The notes under the pieces are model-generated. The model saw nothing but the letters and a program-made list of their open reading frames with translations. It had not been told where the DNA came from and did no database searches. Below, in pieces: positions 25,885 through 33,956 of a DNA stretch of 64,000 nucleotides. Where the stretch lies: assembly GCF_000719555.1 (NCBI RefSeq), contig NZ_JOGX01000002.1:177244-241243 (forward strand), given 5' to 3'. Positions within the stretch are counted from its first letter, which is position 1. Each line of letters starts with the position of its first letter. The translations under genes and the position numbers were made by a program. The stretch comes from Streptomyces sp. NRRL F-5727. Lineage in GTDB: Bacteria > Actinomycetota > Actinomycetes > Streptomycetales > Streptomycetaceae.

Positions 25885-25909
25885 GCCTGCCGTATCCCCG
25901 GAGCGGTAT
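25885..25909 (+). promoter_or_regulatory. Possible stress (SigB-type) promoter of the Asp23 operon
   Basis: GCCT, 15 bp, then CGGTAT. This fits the Streptomyces SigB consensus (GNNT, 14-16 bp, GGGTAY) except for one base, and stands about 60 bp before the first Asp23 gene. Confidence 0.3.
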
Positions 25910-25970
25910 CGGGGAACCGCCCTTAGTGTGAGCAAAGAAGCCCGAAATATCCCGGAAGGGGCTGAATTTC

Positions 25971-26426
25971 ATGACGGACAGCGAACGCAGCGTCGAGAGC
26001 ACCCCGGTCACCCGCAAGGGCGGCGGTTCCGCCGCCACCAGGGGCCGGACGACCATCGCCGACGGTGTGGTCGAGAAGATCGCCGGAATGGCGGCCCGGG
26101 ACGTCGTCGGCGTCCACGCCATGGGCAGCGGGCTCTCCCGCACCTTCGGCGCCGTCCGCGACCGCGTCCCCGGCGGGGGCGGCGCCAAGGCGAGCGTCAC
26201 CCGCGGCGTGAAGGCCGAGGTCGGCGAGGTACAGACCGCCCTCGACCTGGAGATCGTCGTCGACTACGGCGTCTCCATCGGGGACGTCGCCGGAGCCGTC
26301 CGCGAGAACGTGATCGCGGCCGTCGAGCGGATGACCGGCCTGGAGGTCGTCGAGGTCAACATCGCGGTCAGCGACGTGAAGCTGCCCGACGAGGAGGAAG
26401 AGGAGCCCGAGTCGCGGCTCCAGTAG
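25971..26426 (+). CDS. Asp23/Gls24 family envelope stress response protein
   Basis: A 151-residue protein. After a polar N-terminus the Asp23 domain runs from about residue 25: RGRTTIADGVVEKIAGMAARDVVGVHAMG, then VEVGEVQTALDLEIVVDYGVSIGDVAGAVRENVIAAVERMTGLEVVEVNIAVSDVKLP and a Glu-rich tail. Asp23 proteins form a cytoplasmic layer tethered to the membrane by AmaP and respond to envelope stress. It is the first gene of a five-gene run (Asp23, small membrane protein, Asp23, DUF6286-like, AmaP-like). Confidence 0.9.
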   Translation: MTDSERSVESTPVTRKGGGSAATRGRTTIADGVVEKIAGMAARDVVGVHAMGSGLSRTFGAVRDRVPGGGGAKASVTRGVKAEVGEVQTALDLEIVVDYGVSIGDVAGAVRENVIAAVERMTGLEVVEVNIAVSDVKLPDEEEEEPESRLQ

Positions 26427-26473
26427 CCGACCGGCACGGGCAACGGAGTGCAGGGCTCGGAAAGGGGTTCAGC

Positions 26474-26665
26474 ATGAGCATGGCGGTGGTCGGCCTGCTG
26501 GCCGGCATGGGTCTCGGCTTCGCCGGATATTTCGGCGGATTCGGGGCGTTTCTCCTGGTCGCGGCGCTGGGGGCGGTCGGCTTCGTGGCCGGTCGCTTCC
26601 TCGACGGCGACCTCGAACCCGGCGATCTGCTCCGGGGTCGCGACCGCGGCGACCGGCGGCGGTGA
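26474..26665 (+). CDS. Small membrane protein of the Asp23 operon
   Basis: A 63-residue protein, MSMAVVGLLAGMGLGFAGYFGGFGAFLLVAALGAVGFVAGRFLDGDLEPGD, with two hydrophobic segments separated by a glycine-rich turn and an acidic then basic tail. It resembles the DUF2273-type small membrane partners found beside asp23 in Firmicutes. ATG 26474 is preceded by GGAAAGGGG. It lies between the two Asp23 genes. Confidence 0.75.
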   Translation: MSMAVVGLLAGMGLGFAGYFGGFGAFLLVAALGAVGFVAGRFLDGDLEPGDLLRGRDRGDRRR

Positions 26666-26671
26666 CGCCGG

Positions 26672-27031
26672 GTGCCCACGGACGTGACGGAACGGCCGCC
26701 GGTGCGCGAGCGGGGCGCGACCACGATCGCCGACCGCGTGGTCGCCAAGATCTCCGCCCAGGCCGCCCGGGAAGCCCTGGGCGGCGTGCCGGCGGGCGGC
26801 CACAAGCCGCACGCCTCGGTCGTCGTCCACCGGGACGCCGCCCGCATCTCGGTCAGCCTCGAACTCGACTACCCCACGGACATCGGCCGCCGCTGCGGCG
26901 CCGTCCGCGCCCGGGTCCGCGGCCGGGTCGAGGAGCTCGTCGGCATGGAGGTCCACGAGGTCTCCGTCCACGTCGAGCGCCTCCACTCCCCGCGCACCGC
27001 CCCCGCCGCCAGGAAGGGCCGCCTGGGATGA
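26672..27031 (+). CDS. Second Asp23/Gls24 family protein
   Basis: A 119-residue, shorter paralogue of the gene at 25971. ERGATTIADRVVAKISAQAAREAL matches the N-terminal Asp23 block, and DIGRRCGAVRARVRGRVEELVGMEVHEVSVHVERLHSP the C-terminal block. Start GTG 26672, 6 bp after the preceding stop; its own stop overlaps the next start (ATGA at 27028-27031). The basic tail differs from the acidic tail of the first paralogue, which may favour hetero-assembly. Confidence 0.85.
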   Translation: MPTDVTERPPVRERGATTIADRVVAKISAQAAREALGGVPAGGHKPHASVVVHRDAARISVSLELDYPTDIGRRCGAVRARVRGRVEELVGMEVHEVSVHVERLHSPRTAPAARKGRLG

Positions 27032-27651
27032 CGACACCCGAACGGCCCCACCCCGCACCGGAACCGGAGGACGTCCCCGTCCTCGGCGGCAGCGGCCCGG
27101 ACCCCGAACGGGTCCGGCGCTTCTGGTCCGTCCGGCGGATCCCCGCCGCCCTGCTCGCCGCCGTCGTCCTCGGCGGCGCCGGACTGCTGCTGTACGACGT
27201 CGCCGCCGTCCGCGCCGACCACAGCGCCATGAGCTGGCGCCGCGAACTCGCCGACGACCTCGCGACCCGGCCCCTCGACAGCGCCACCACCCTCGCGGTC
27301 GCCGGCGCCGTCGTCCTGCTCGGCGTCTGGCTGCTGGTGCTGGCGTCCACCCCCGGGCTGCGGGCCGTGCTGCCGATGCGCCGCACCCACCCCGACCTGC
27401 GGGCCGGGCTCGACCGGGACGCCGCCGCGCTCGCCCTGCGCGACCGGGCCATGGAGGTCTCCGGCGTGCAGTCCGTGAAGGTCCGGGTCGGCCGCGCCAA
27501 GGTCGCCGTCCGGGCCGTCTCCCACTTCCGCCCGCTCGACGACGTCCGCGCCGACGTCTCCACCGTCCTCACCGCCGGCGTCGAGGAGCTCGGGCTCGCC
27601 CACGCCCCCGCGCTGACCGTCCGGGTGGAACGCCCGTCCAAGAAGGGGTGA
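27028..27651 (+). CDS. DUF6286-like membrane protein of the Asp23 operon
   Basis: A 207-residue protein. It has a Pro-rich cytoplasmic N-terminus, two membrane segments (IPAALLAAVVLGGAGLLLYDV, about 50-70, and LAVAGAVVLLGVWLLVLAS, about 95-113) with a short loop between, then a soluble C-terminal domain VSGVQSVKVRVGRAKVAVRAVSHFRPLDDVRADVSTVLTAGVEELG that looks like an Asp23-related alpha/beta unit. The ATG overlaps the preceding stop. It is probably a membrane anchor for the Asp23 layer, parallel to AmaP. Confidence 0.8.
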   Translation: MTTPERPHPAPEPEDVPVLGGSGPDPERVRRFWSVRRIPAALLAAVVLGGAGLLLYDVAAVRADHSAMSWRRELADDLATRPLDSATTLAVAGAVVLLGVWLLVLASTPGLRAVLPMRRTHPDLRAGLDRDAAALALRDRAMEVSGVQSVKVRVGRAKVAVRAVSHFRPLDDVRADVSTVLTAGVEELGLAHAPALTVRVERPSKKG

Positions 27652-27658
27652 TCCGCCC

Positions 27659-28258
27659 GTGCACGCACCCGTCACCGCCGTCCTGCGGCGCGTCAACCGC
27701 GTCCTGCTCGGCCTCGCCGGGCTGCTCCTCGTCCTCGCCGGCGGCGCCGTCCTCGCCGCCGGCCTCGACCTGCCCGTCCCGTCCTGGTGGCCCTGGTCGG
27801 GCCCCGACGACGTGCTCCTGGCCACCGCCGACCGGCGGCGGTGGCGCGAGGAGAGCTGGTGGTGGCCGACCGTCATCGCCGTCCTCGGCGTCGTCGTCCT
27901 GCTCGCCCTCTGGTGGCTGATCGCCCAGTTCCGCCGGGCCCGGCTCGCCGAGGTCCTGGTCGACACCGGCGACGGCGACGCCGCCGTGCTGCGCGGCCGG
28001 GCCCTGGAGGACGTCCTGGAGGCGGACGCCGCCGCCCAGGAGGGCGTGGCCCAGGCGAAGGTCGCCCTCACCGGCCGCCGCACCGCCCCCCGCACCCGGA
28101 TCGCGCTCCTCCTGGAGCCGTACGCCTCCCCGGGCCAGGCGCTGGCCGGCCTCAGCGGCGAGGCGCTGGCCCGCGCCCGTACGTCGGCGGGCCTGGCCGC
28201 CCTGCCCACCGAGGCCCGGCTCCGCGCGGTCAGGCACCGGGCCCGACGGGTCACCTGA
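27659..28258 (+). CDS. amaP: AmaP-like alkaline shock membrane anchor protein
   Basis: A 199-residue protein with an AmaP layout: N-terminal helix pair VNRVLLGLAGLLLVLAGGAVLAAG and WWWPTVIAVLGVVVLLALWWLIAQF flanking a Trp-rich loop, followed by a cytoplasmic domain with GDAAVLRGRALEDVLEADAAAQEGVAQAKVALTGRR. In Firmicutes AmaP tethers Asp23 to the membrane. GTG 27659 is 8 bp after the previous stop, and it closes the operon. Confidence 0.8.
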   Translation: MHAPVTAVLRRVNRVLLGLAGLLLVLAGGAVLAAGLDLPVPSWWPWSGPDDVLLATADRRRWREESWWWPTVIAVLGVVVLLALWWLIAQFRRARLAEVLVDTGDGDAAVLRGRALEDVLEADAAAQEGVAQAKVALTGRRTAPRTRIALLLEPYASPGQALAGLSGEALARARTSAGLAALPTEARLRAVRHRARRVT

Positions 28259-28275
28259 CGCCGGGCCCGCCCCGG

Positions 28276-29031
28276 TCAGAAGCCGTGCCGGGCGCCGCCG
28301 TCCACCGGCAGCATCAGCCCCGTCAGATAGGAGGCGGCGGGGGAGAGGACGAAGGCCGCCGTGCGGCCGAACTCCTCGGGGGTGCCGTAGCGGCGCAGCG
28401 GGATCGCCAGCTCGTTGGCCGAACGGGCGGCCTCCGGGTCGCCCGAGAGGGCGTCGAGCTGCCGCACCCGGTCGGTGTCGATCCGGCTCGGCAGCAGCCC
28501 GACCACCCGGATCCCGCGCGGGCCGAGGTCGTTGGCGAGGGACTTGGCGAAGCCGGCGAGCCCGGGGCGGAGGCCGTTCGAGATCGTCAGGCCCGCGATC
28601 GGCTCGTGCACCGACCCCGACAGGACGAAGCCGATCACCCCGCCCTCGCCCAGCGTCTCGGCCGCCGCCCGGGCGAGCCGCACCGCGCCGAGGAAGACGG
28701 TGCCGAAGGCCGCCGCCCACTCCTCGTCGGTGTTGTCCGCCGCGAAGCCCGGCGCCGGGCCGCCGACGCTGATCAGGATGCCGTCGAAGCCGCCGAACCG
28801 GGCGCGGGCCTCCGCGATCAGCCGGGCCGGGGTCGCCGGATCGTCGTTGTCGGCGGCGAGGCCCGCCGCACCCTCACCCAGCTCGGCGACCGCCTCGGCG
28901 ACGGTCGCCTCCTCGCGCCCGGTGACCAGCACCCGGGCGCCCTCGGCGAGCAGCGCCTCCGCGGAGGCCCGGCCGAGCCCCCGGGTCGCGCCGGTGACGA
29001 CGTACACGCGGTCCTTCAGTCCAAGATCCAT
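28276..29031 (-). CDS. Short-chain dehydrogenase/reductase without the usual Tyr-x-x-x-Lys
   Basis: A 251-residue Rossmann-fold SDR. The cofactor motif TGATRGLGRASAEALL, the NNAG-equivalent LISVGGPAPG and the C-terminal GLMLPVDGGARHGF are clear. At the catalytic position the sequence reads SGSVHEPIAGLTISNGLRPGLAGFAKSLAND: aligned on the following helix, Tyr is replaced by Ser and Lys by Arg. This SN-x-x-R pattern marks a separate SDR subfamily and raises doubt about ordinary reductase chemistry. It sits 4 bp downstream of the GH15 gene and is probably co-transcribed with it. Confidence 0.85.
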   Translation of the reverse strand: MDLGLKDRVYVVTGATRGLGRASAEALLAEGARVLVTGREEATVAEAVAELGEGAAGLAADNDDPATPARLIAEARARFGGFDGILISVGGPAPGFAADNTDEEWAAAFGTVFLGAVRLARAAAETLGEGGVIGFVLSGSVHEPIAGLTISNGLRPGLAGFAKSLANDLGPRGIRVVGLLPSRIDTDRVRQLDALSGDPEAARSANELAIPLRRYGTPEEFGRTAAFVLSPAASYLTGLMLPVDGGARHGF

Positions 29032-29035
29032 GGAC

Positions 29036-30820
29036 CTATCCTGCCGTCTCCCCGCCGGGCAGCGCGAGCGCCGTCCCCACCAGTCCGATGTGGCTGAACG
29101 CCTGCGGGAAGTTGCCGAGCTGCCGGCCGCTCACCGGGTCGTACTCCTCCGCGAGCAGCCCCACGTCGTTGGTCAGCCCCACCAGGCGCTCGAACAGCTC
29201 CCGGGCCTCCTCCTCACGTCCGGTCATCCGCAGCGCGTCGGCGAGCCAGAAGGAGCAGACGAGGAAGGTGCCCTCCCGCCCGGGCAGCCCGTCGACCGCG
29301 CCCGAGTCGGGGCTGTAGCGCCGCAGGAAGCCGCGGTGGGTCAGCCCGGCCCGGACCGCGTCCACCGTGCCGACCACCCGGGGGTCGTCCGGCGGCAGGA
29401 AGCCGACCCGGGGGATGAGCAGGGTGGCGGCGTCGAGCTCGGCGGAGCCGTACGACTGGGTGAAGGTGTTCCGCCCGGGGTCGTACGCCCTGGCGCACAC
29501 CTCCGCGTGGATCTCGTCCCGCAGCGCCCGCCAGCGGTCCGGCTCCCCGGGCAGCGAGGGGTCGGCCTCCAGGGTGCGCACCGCCCGGTCGGCCGCGACC
29601 CACGCCATCACCTTGGAGTGGGTGAAGTGGCGGCGCGGGCCGCGCACCTCCCACAGCCCCTCGTCGGGGTCGCGCCAGTGCGACTCCAGGAAGCCGAGCA
29701 GGCTCAGCTGGAGGTTCCAGGCGTGCCGCTCGGGCGGGATGCCGGCCTCGCGCGCCAGGTACAGGGAGTCCATGACCTCGCCGTACACGTCGAGCTGGAA
29801 CTGGTCGACGGCCGCGTTCCCGGTCCGTACCGGGGCGGAGTCGGCGTAGCCGCGCAGCCAGGGCAGCGAGGTCTCGGGGAGCCGCCGTTCGCCCGCGGGC
29901 CCGTACATGATCTGGAGGTCGGCGGGGTCGCCGGCGACCGAGCGGAGCAGCCAGTCGCGCCAGGCGGCGGCCTCGTCGGCGTATCCGGCGGCGAGCAGCG
30001 CGCCGAGGGTGAGGGAGGAGTCGCGCAGCCAGCAGGCCCGGTAGTCCCAGTTCCGCACCCCGCCGATCTCCTCCGGCAGGGAGGTGGTGGGGGCGGCCAC
30101 GATCCCGCCGGTGGGGGCGTAGGTGAGCGCCTTCAGGGTGATGAGGGAGCGGACCACGGTGGAGCGGTACGGGCCCCGGTAGGCGCAGCGGGCCGTCCAC
30201 GCCCGCCAGTCGGCGAGCGAGTGCTCCAGGGCCTCGAAGGGGTCCAGGAGCGGGGGCCGCCGTTCGTGCGAGGGGTGCCAGGTGAGGACGAACGCCACCT
30301 GTTCTCCGGCGGCCACGGTGAAGGCCGAGCAGGTGGCGTACTGCTGGCCCCAGGTCTTCACGGGCGGTTCGCTGCGCAGCCAGACGGCGTCGGGCCCGGC
30401 GATGGCGACGCGGTGGCCCTCGGAGCGCCGCACCCACGGCACGATCGAGCCGTAGTCGAAGCGGAGGCGGAGCACGGCGCTCATCTCGACGCGGCCGCTG
30501 ACGCCCTCGACGATCCGGACGAGGTCCGGGGCGCGGTCCCGCTGGGGCATGAAGTCGGTGACCCTGACGGTGCCGGTGCGGGTCTCCCAGAGGGTCTCCA
30601 GGACGAGGGAGTCCTCGGCGTAGCGGCGGGAGGTGCAGGTGCCGGCGCCGGTGGGGGCGATCCGCCAGTGACCGTTGTCCTCGTCGCCGAGGAGGGCGGC
30701 GAAGCAGGCGGCGGAGTCGAATCGGGGCAGGCACAGCCAGTCGATCGACCCGTCGCGGCCGACGAGCGCGGCGGTCTGGAGATCGCCGATCAGGGCGTAG
30801 TCCTCGATACGTCGGGTCAC
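29036..30820 (-). CDS. Glycoside hydrolase family 15 protein (trehalase/glucoamylase-like)
   Basis: A 594-residue cytoplasmic enzyme. It begins MTRRIEDYALIGDLQTAALVGRDGSIDWLCLPRFDS, the typical opening of actinobacterial GH15. The N-terminal beta-sandwich is followed by an (alpha/alpha)6 barrel with the conserved IGGVRNWDYRACWLRDSSLTLGALL and ETSLPWLRGYADSAPVR; the second acid lies near GREGTFLVCSFWLADALRMTGR. Actinobacterial members are known as trehalases as well as glucoamylases, and trehalase is my first guess. GTG 30820; the preceding gene (SURF1) ends 34 bp upstream. Confidence 0.9.
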   Translation of the reverse strand: MTRRIEDYALIGDLQTAALVGRDGSIDWLCLPRFDSAACFAALLGDEDNGHWRIAPTGAGTCTSRRYAEDSLVLETLWETRTGTVRVTDFMPQRDRAPDLVRIVEGVSGRVEMSAVLRLRFDYGSIVPWVRRSEGHRVAIAGPDAVWLRSEPPVKTWGQQYATCSAFTVAAGEQVAFVLTWHPSHERRPPLLDPFEALEHSLADWRAWTARCAYRGPYRSTVVRSLITLKALTYAPTGGIVAAPTTSLPEEIGGVRNWDYRACWLRDSSLTLGALLAAGYADEAAAWRDWLLRSVAGDPADLQIMYGPAGERRLPETSLPWLRGYADSAPVRTGNAAVDQFQLDVYGEVMDSLYLAREAGIPPERHAWNLQLSLLGFLESHWRDPDEGLWEVRGPRRHFTHSKVMAWVAADRAVRTLEADPSLPGEPDRWRALRDEIHAEVCARAYDPGRNTFTQSYGSAELDAATLLIPRVGFLPPDDPRVVGTVDAVRAGLTHRGFLRRYSPDSGAVDGLPGREGTFLVCSFWLADALRMTGREEEARELFERLVGLTNDVGLLAEEYDPVSGRQLGNFPQAFSHIGLVGTALALPGGETAG

Positions 30821-30854
30821 GCTCTGGGCTGTTCCCGGAAGCGGCGACGGTCAA

Positions 30855-31748
30855 TCAGCGGGGCGAGGTGGCCTGAATCGCGCTGTCGTCCCCTTGCGGG
30901 GCGGCGGGGATCTCCTCCGGGATCTCCTCGGGCGTCTTCTCCGGCGTCTTCTCCGGCGTCTCTTCCGGGGTCTCCTCCGGGGCGGTGTCGCCGGCCGCCG
31001 CGGCGGCCTCCCGGTCTCGCTTCTCGCGGCGCGCGAGGACGAACCAGCCGACCGGCACGCCGGCGGCGAAGAGCCACCACTGGACCGCGTACGCCATGTG
31101 GGCGCCGATCGAGTCGTGGTCCGGCTCGGGGATCTGCTCGGGGGAGCCGCCGGCCGCCGCCGGTTCGGTCTGCTCGATGTAGCCGCCCAGCACCGCACGG
31201 CCGATCAGCTCGGACTGCTGGCGGCTGCTGATGAGCATCACCTGACGGTCCGGCAGGCCCTTGAGGTCCTTGATGCCGCTGGCGCCGGTGGTCTCGTCGG
31301 CCTTGAGGCGGCCGGTGACGGTGACCTCGCCCTTCGGGGCGGGCGGGACGTCGGGGTAGGCGCGCTGGTCGGCGGCGCCGGGCACCCAGCCCCGGTTCAC
31401 CAGGACGACCTTGCCGTCCTTGAGCACCAGCGGGGTGAGGACGTGCGCGCCGACCCGGTCGTCGGAGGAGGTGCGGCGGCGGACGACCACCTCGTGGGCG
31501 GTGTCGAAGGTGCCGGTGGCGGTGACCTGGCGCCAGTAGTCGGCGCGGGGGACGACATGGCCGGGGGAGGTGAGCTCCTCGACCGGGACCGGCCGGGCCT
31601 TCAGGTTGTCCGCGATCAGGGTGTTCTGGGCGACCCGGCGTTCGTGCCGGTGGAACTGCCAGAAGCCCAGCTCGATCATCACGGGGATGAGGACGAGGGC
31701 GATGAGGGTGAGGATCACCCACTGCCGGGACAACAGGAAGCGGTACAC
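30855..31748 (-). CDS. SURF1 family cytochrome oxidase biogenesis protein
   Basis: A 297-residue protein with the SURF1 layout: an N-terminal membrane helix SRQWVILTLIALVLIPVMIELGFWQFHRHERR, an outer domain with the conserved RVGAHVLTPLVLKDGKVVLVNRGWVPG, and a C-terminal helix MAYAVQWWLFAAGVPVGWFVLARREK. SURF1 helps insert heme a in the aa3 oxidase. After the second helix is a cytoplasmic tail of TPEE/TPEK repeats (six Pro-Glu-rich units), absent in the classic family. GTG 31748 is chosen because the first helix follows directly; the frame is open upstream but without coding character. Confidence 0.88.
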   Translation of the reverse strand: MYRFLLSRQWVILTLIALVLIPVMIELGFWQFHRHERRVAQNTLIADNLKARPVPVEELTSPGHVVPRADYWRQVTATGTFDTAHEVVVRRRTSSDDRVGAHVLTPLVLKDGKVVLVNRGWVPGAADQRAYPDVPPAPKGEVTVTGRLKADETTGASGIKDLKGLPDRQVMLISSRQQSELIGRAVLGGYIEQTEPAAAGGSPEQIPEPDHDSIGAHMAYAVQWWLFAAGVPVGWFVLARREKRDREAAAAAGDTAPEETPEETPEKTPEKTPEEIPEEIPAAPQGDDSAIQATSPR

Positions 31749-31849
31749 CCCACGACCGTACCCCTGGTCCCGTGGGGCGCCCGCACAGGGGGTCGGGTGA
31801 CCGGCGTCACCCGACCAGGATCGTTTCTTCCTCGGTGGACGGGGGCGGT

Positions 31850-32083
31850 TCACACCCGGTCGACGATGCCCGCCTTCCCCTCCGCGCGGGCGCAGTGGGC
31901 GCCGCAGTACCAGGTCCCCTCGACCTCGACGCCCTGTCCGATGATCTGGACCCGGCAGTGTTCGCAGATGGGCGCCATGCGGTGGATGGCGCAGGCGAAG
32001 CAGTCGAAGACATGGATCGCACCCTGGGCATGAACCTCGAAGGACATGCCGTAATCGTTTCCGCAGACCTCACAACGTGCCAT
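31850..32083 (-). CDS. Cysteine-rich zinc-ribbon protein
   Basis: A 77-residue protein with four cysteine pairs or groups: CEVCG at residues 4-8, CFACAIHRM, CEHCRVQI and WYCGAHCAR. The arrangement gives two zinc ribbons or a metallothionein-like fold. I do not recognise the function; related short proteins occur next to SURF1 in Streptomyces as I recall. It is co-directional with SURF1 with about 100 bp between. Confidence 0.75.
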   Translation of the reverse strand: MARCEVCGNDYGMSFEVHAQGAIHVFDCFACAIHRMAPICEHCRVQIIGQGVEVEGTWYCGAHCARAEGKAGIVDRV

Positions 32084-32146
32084 GCGCCACAGGGTGGGGC
32101 CCCGGGGACGCGCGCGCCGCGCGGCACGCCCGCCGGGGGCGGGGTG

Positions 32147-33115
32147 TCACCCGTCTGCCGGGGCGACGTCCCGCAGCAGGTGGGCGTAGGCGGCCTCGTC
32201 GAGGATCGGGGTGCCGAAGCTCTTCGCCTTGACCGTCTTGGAGGTGCCGGCGTCCGGGTCGTTGGTCACCAGCAGGCTGGTGAGCCGGGAGACCGAGGTC
32301 GCGACGTGCAGTCCGGCCTCGACCGTGCGGTCCTCCAGGAGCTCGCGGTCGACGGAGGTGTCGCCGGAGAAGGCCACCCGCATGCCCTGCTTGAGCGGCT
32401 TGTCGCTCTCGTACCGGCCGGGGTTGGGGTACGGGCAGGCCGGCCGCTTCCGGGAGGGGCGCCAGCCGCCCGCCCGGTACGAGGACTGGTGGCCGATCAG
32501 CGGGCGGGCGGGCGAGGCGGCCCACTCGGTGAGCGGGCGGCACTCCAGGAGCGGCAGCCGGACGCCCCGCTCCGCCGCCGCGTGCAGGCTCGGGCGGAAC
32601 GCCTCGGCGAGCACGCGCGCGTCGTCGAGGGCGTCGTGCGCGCGCTGCTGCACCACCCCGAAGTGGGCGGCCAGCGAGGACAGCTTGTGGTTGGGCAGCG
32701 GCAGCGCCAGCTCCTTGGCGAGCGCGATGGTGCACAGCCGCTGCTTCACGGGAGCGGTCCGCTCGGCGCGCGCGTACTCCCGGGCGATCATCTGCCAGTC
32801 GAACATCGCGTTGTGCGCGACGAGGACGCGGCCGTCGAGGCGGGCCGAGAACTCCTCGGCGATCTGCGCGAAGAGCGGCGCGCCTTCGAGCACGTCGCTG
32901 GTGAGACCGTGGATCCAGACCGGGCCCGGGTCGCGCTCCGGGTTCACCAGCGTGTACCAGTGGTCCTCCACGTGTCCCTGCGCGTCGAGGCGGTAGACGG
33001 CGGCGGACACGATCCGGTCGTCGCGGGCGAGACCGGTGGTCTCCACGTCGACGACCGCGTAACCCTGGGGGTACGCGGCCGGCCATGTCGCTGCTGTCGT
33101 GCGGTCGTCGAGCAT
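32147..33115 (-). CDS. DnaQ-like 3-prime exonuclease with BRCT domain
   Basis: A 322-residue protein. The DEDDh exonuclease motifs are clear: YAVVDVETTGL (ExoI, Asp/Glu), RVLVAHNAMFDWQMI (ExoII), and QRAHDALDDARVLAEAF (ExoIII, HxxxxD). The C-terminal part PLKQGMRVAFSGDTSVDRELLEDRTVEAGLHVATSVSRLTSLLVTND is a BRCT domain. It would remove nucleotides in repair or as a proofreading relative. Start: ATG 33115; a GTG at 33121, overlapping the TetR stop (GTGA), is in frame. A TATTCT hexamer 8 nt upstream of the ATG could allow leaderless initiation. Confidence 0.9.
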   Translation of the reverse strand: MLDDRTTAATWPAAYPQGYAVVDVETTGLARDDRIVSAAVYRLDAQGHVEDHWYTLVNPERDPGPVWIHGLTSDVLEGAPLFAQIAEEFSARLDGRVLVAHNAMFDWQMIAREYARAERTAPVKQRLCTIALAKELALPLPNHKLSSLAAHFGVVQQRAHDALDDARVLAEAFRPSLHAAAERGVRLPLLECRPLTEWAASPARPLIGHQSSYRAGGWRPSRKRPACPYPNPGRYESDKPLKQGMRVAFSGDTSVDRELLEDRTVEAGLHVATSVSRLTSLLVTNDPDAGTSKTVKAKSFGTPILDEAAYAHLLRDVAPADG

Positions 33116-33117
33116 GG

Positions 33118-33816
33118 TCACTGAGAATACGGCCCGCGACCGACACTCCCGTCCCCGGTGTCCGCCTTGTCCTGGATGTCCCTCTCGGTGGGTGCCGGAG
33201 GGTCGGCCAGGAGGCCCTCCACCAGCGCGCGCACCGAGGCCGCGAAGAGCCGGTCCGTCTCCACCGGGGCGGCCAGCGCGCGGGCGAGCGGCGGGTCGGC
33301 GTCGGCGGTCTCGGCGTCCCACAGCTCCTGGTCGGCCGGCGACTGGACCGGCGCCCGCTCGCGGTTGCGCTCCACCAGGACGTACCCGACGACCTGGAAG
33401 GCGACCGCCCGGACCAGCTCCGCCGCCCGCTCGCCGCGCAGCCCGGCCGCGTGCGCCTCCCGGGCCAGCGCCCGGTGGGCGGGGAGGAACATCCGCTCCG
33501 TCAGGCCCCGCTCGTGGACCATCGCCACCAGGTGCGGGCGCTCGCGCAGCGCCCGGCGCAGGGCGTGCGCCACCGAGGCGATGCGCTCCGCGGGGTCCCT
33601 CCCGTGCGGCCGGATCGCTCCGAGGTCGGTCACCGTCCGCTCGGCCAGCGCGTCGAGCAGCGACTCGCGGTTGCCCACGTGCCAGTAGATCGAGGTGACC
33701 GCCGTGCCGAGCGCGGCGGCGAGGCCGCGCATGGTGAGCCCGTCCGGTCCGTGCGCCCGCACCAGGGCCGCCGCCGTGTCCAGGACCTCCTCGCGGCTGA
33801 GCGCCGGGCGTGCCAT
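33118..33816 (-). CDS. TetR family transcriptional regulator
   Basis: A 232-residue regulator. HTH: EEVLDTAAALVRAHGPDGLTMRGLAAALGTAVTSIYWHVGNRESLLDALAERTV (residues 9-62). The C-terminal ligand-binding domain is all-alpha. It is divergent from the ADC-SDR-amidohydrolase operon, with a perfect 15-bp palindrome between (33881-33895), the likely operator; I expect it to repress that operon until its ligand, probably the substrate or an intermediate, is present. The stop overlaps the exonuclease start. Confidence 0.92.
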   Translation of the reverse strand: MARPALSREEVLDTAAALVRAHGPDGLTMRGLAAALGTAVTSIYWHVGNRESLLDALAERTVTDLGAIRPHGRDPAERIASVAHALRRALRERPHLVAMVHERGLTERMFLPAHRALAREAHAAGLRGERAAELVRAVAFQVVGYVLVERNRERAPVQSPADQELWDAETADADPPLARALAAPVETDRLFAASVRALVEGLLADPPAPTERDIQDKADTGDGSVGRGPYSQ

Positions 33817-33880
33817 CCGTACCCCCTGATGGTCCGTCAATTCCGTCCGTGCGCACGTCTTTACCCTCCACGGGTGGCGG

Positions 33881-33895
33881 TGTAACTGTGTTACA
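33881..33895. promoter_or_regulatory. Perfect palindrome, probable TetR operator
   Basis: TGTAAC-TGT-GTTACA, a 15-bp perfect palindrome with 3-nt centre, lies 64 bp from the TetR start and 61 bp from the first operon gene. It is AT-rich against its GC-rich surroundings, as a functional operator would be. Confidence 0.72.
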
Positions 33896-33956
33896 GGCCG
33901 AGGGTCCTGGAGCCGTGGCGCCGAAGGACCGTATCCGTCCGGAAGGGTGGTACGAC

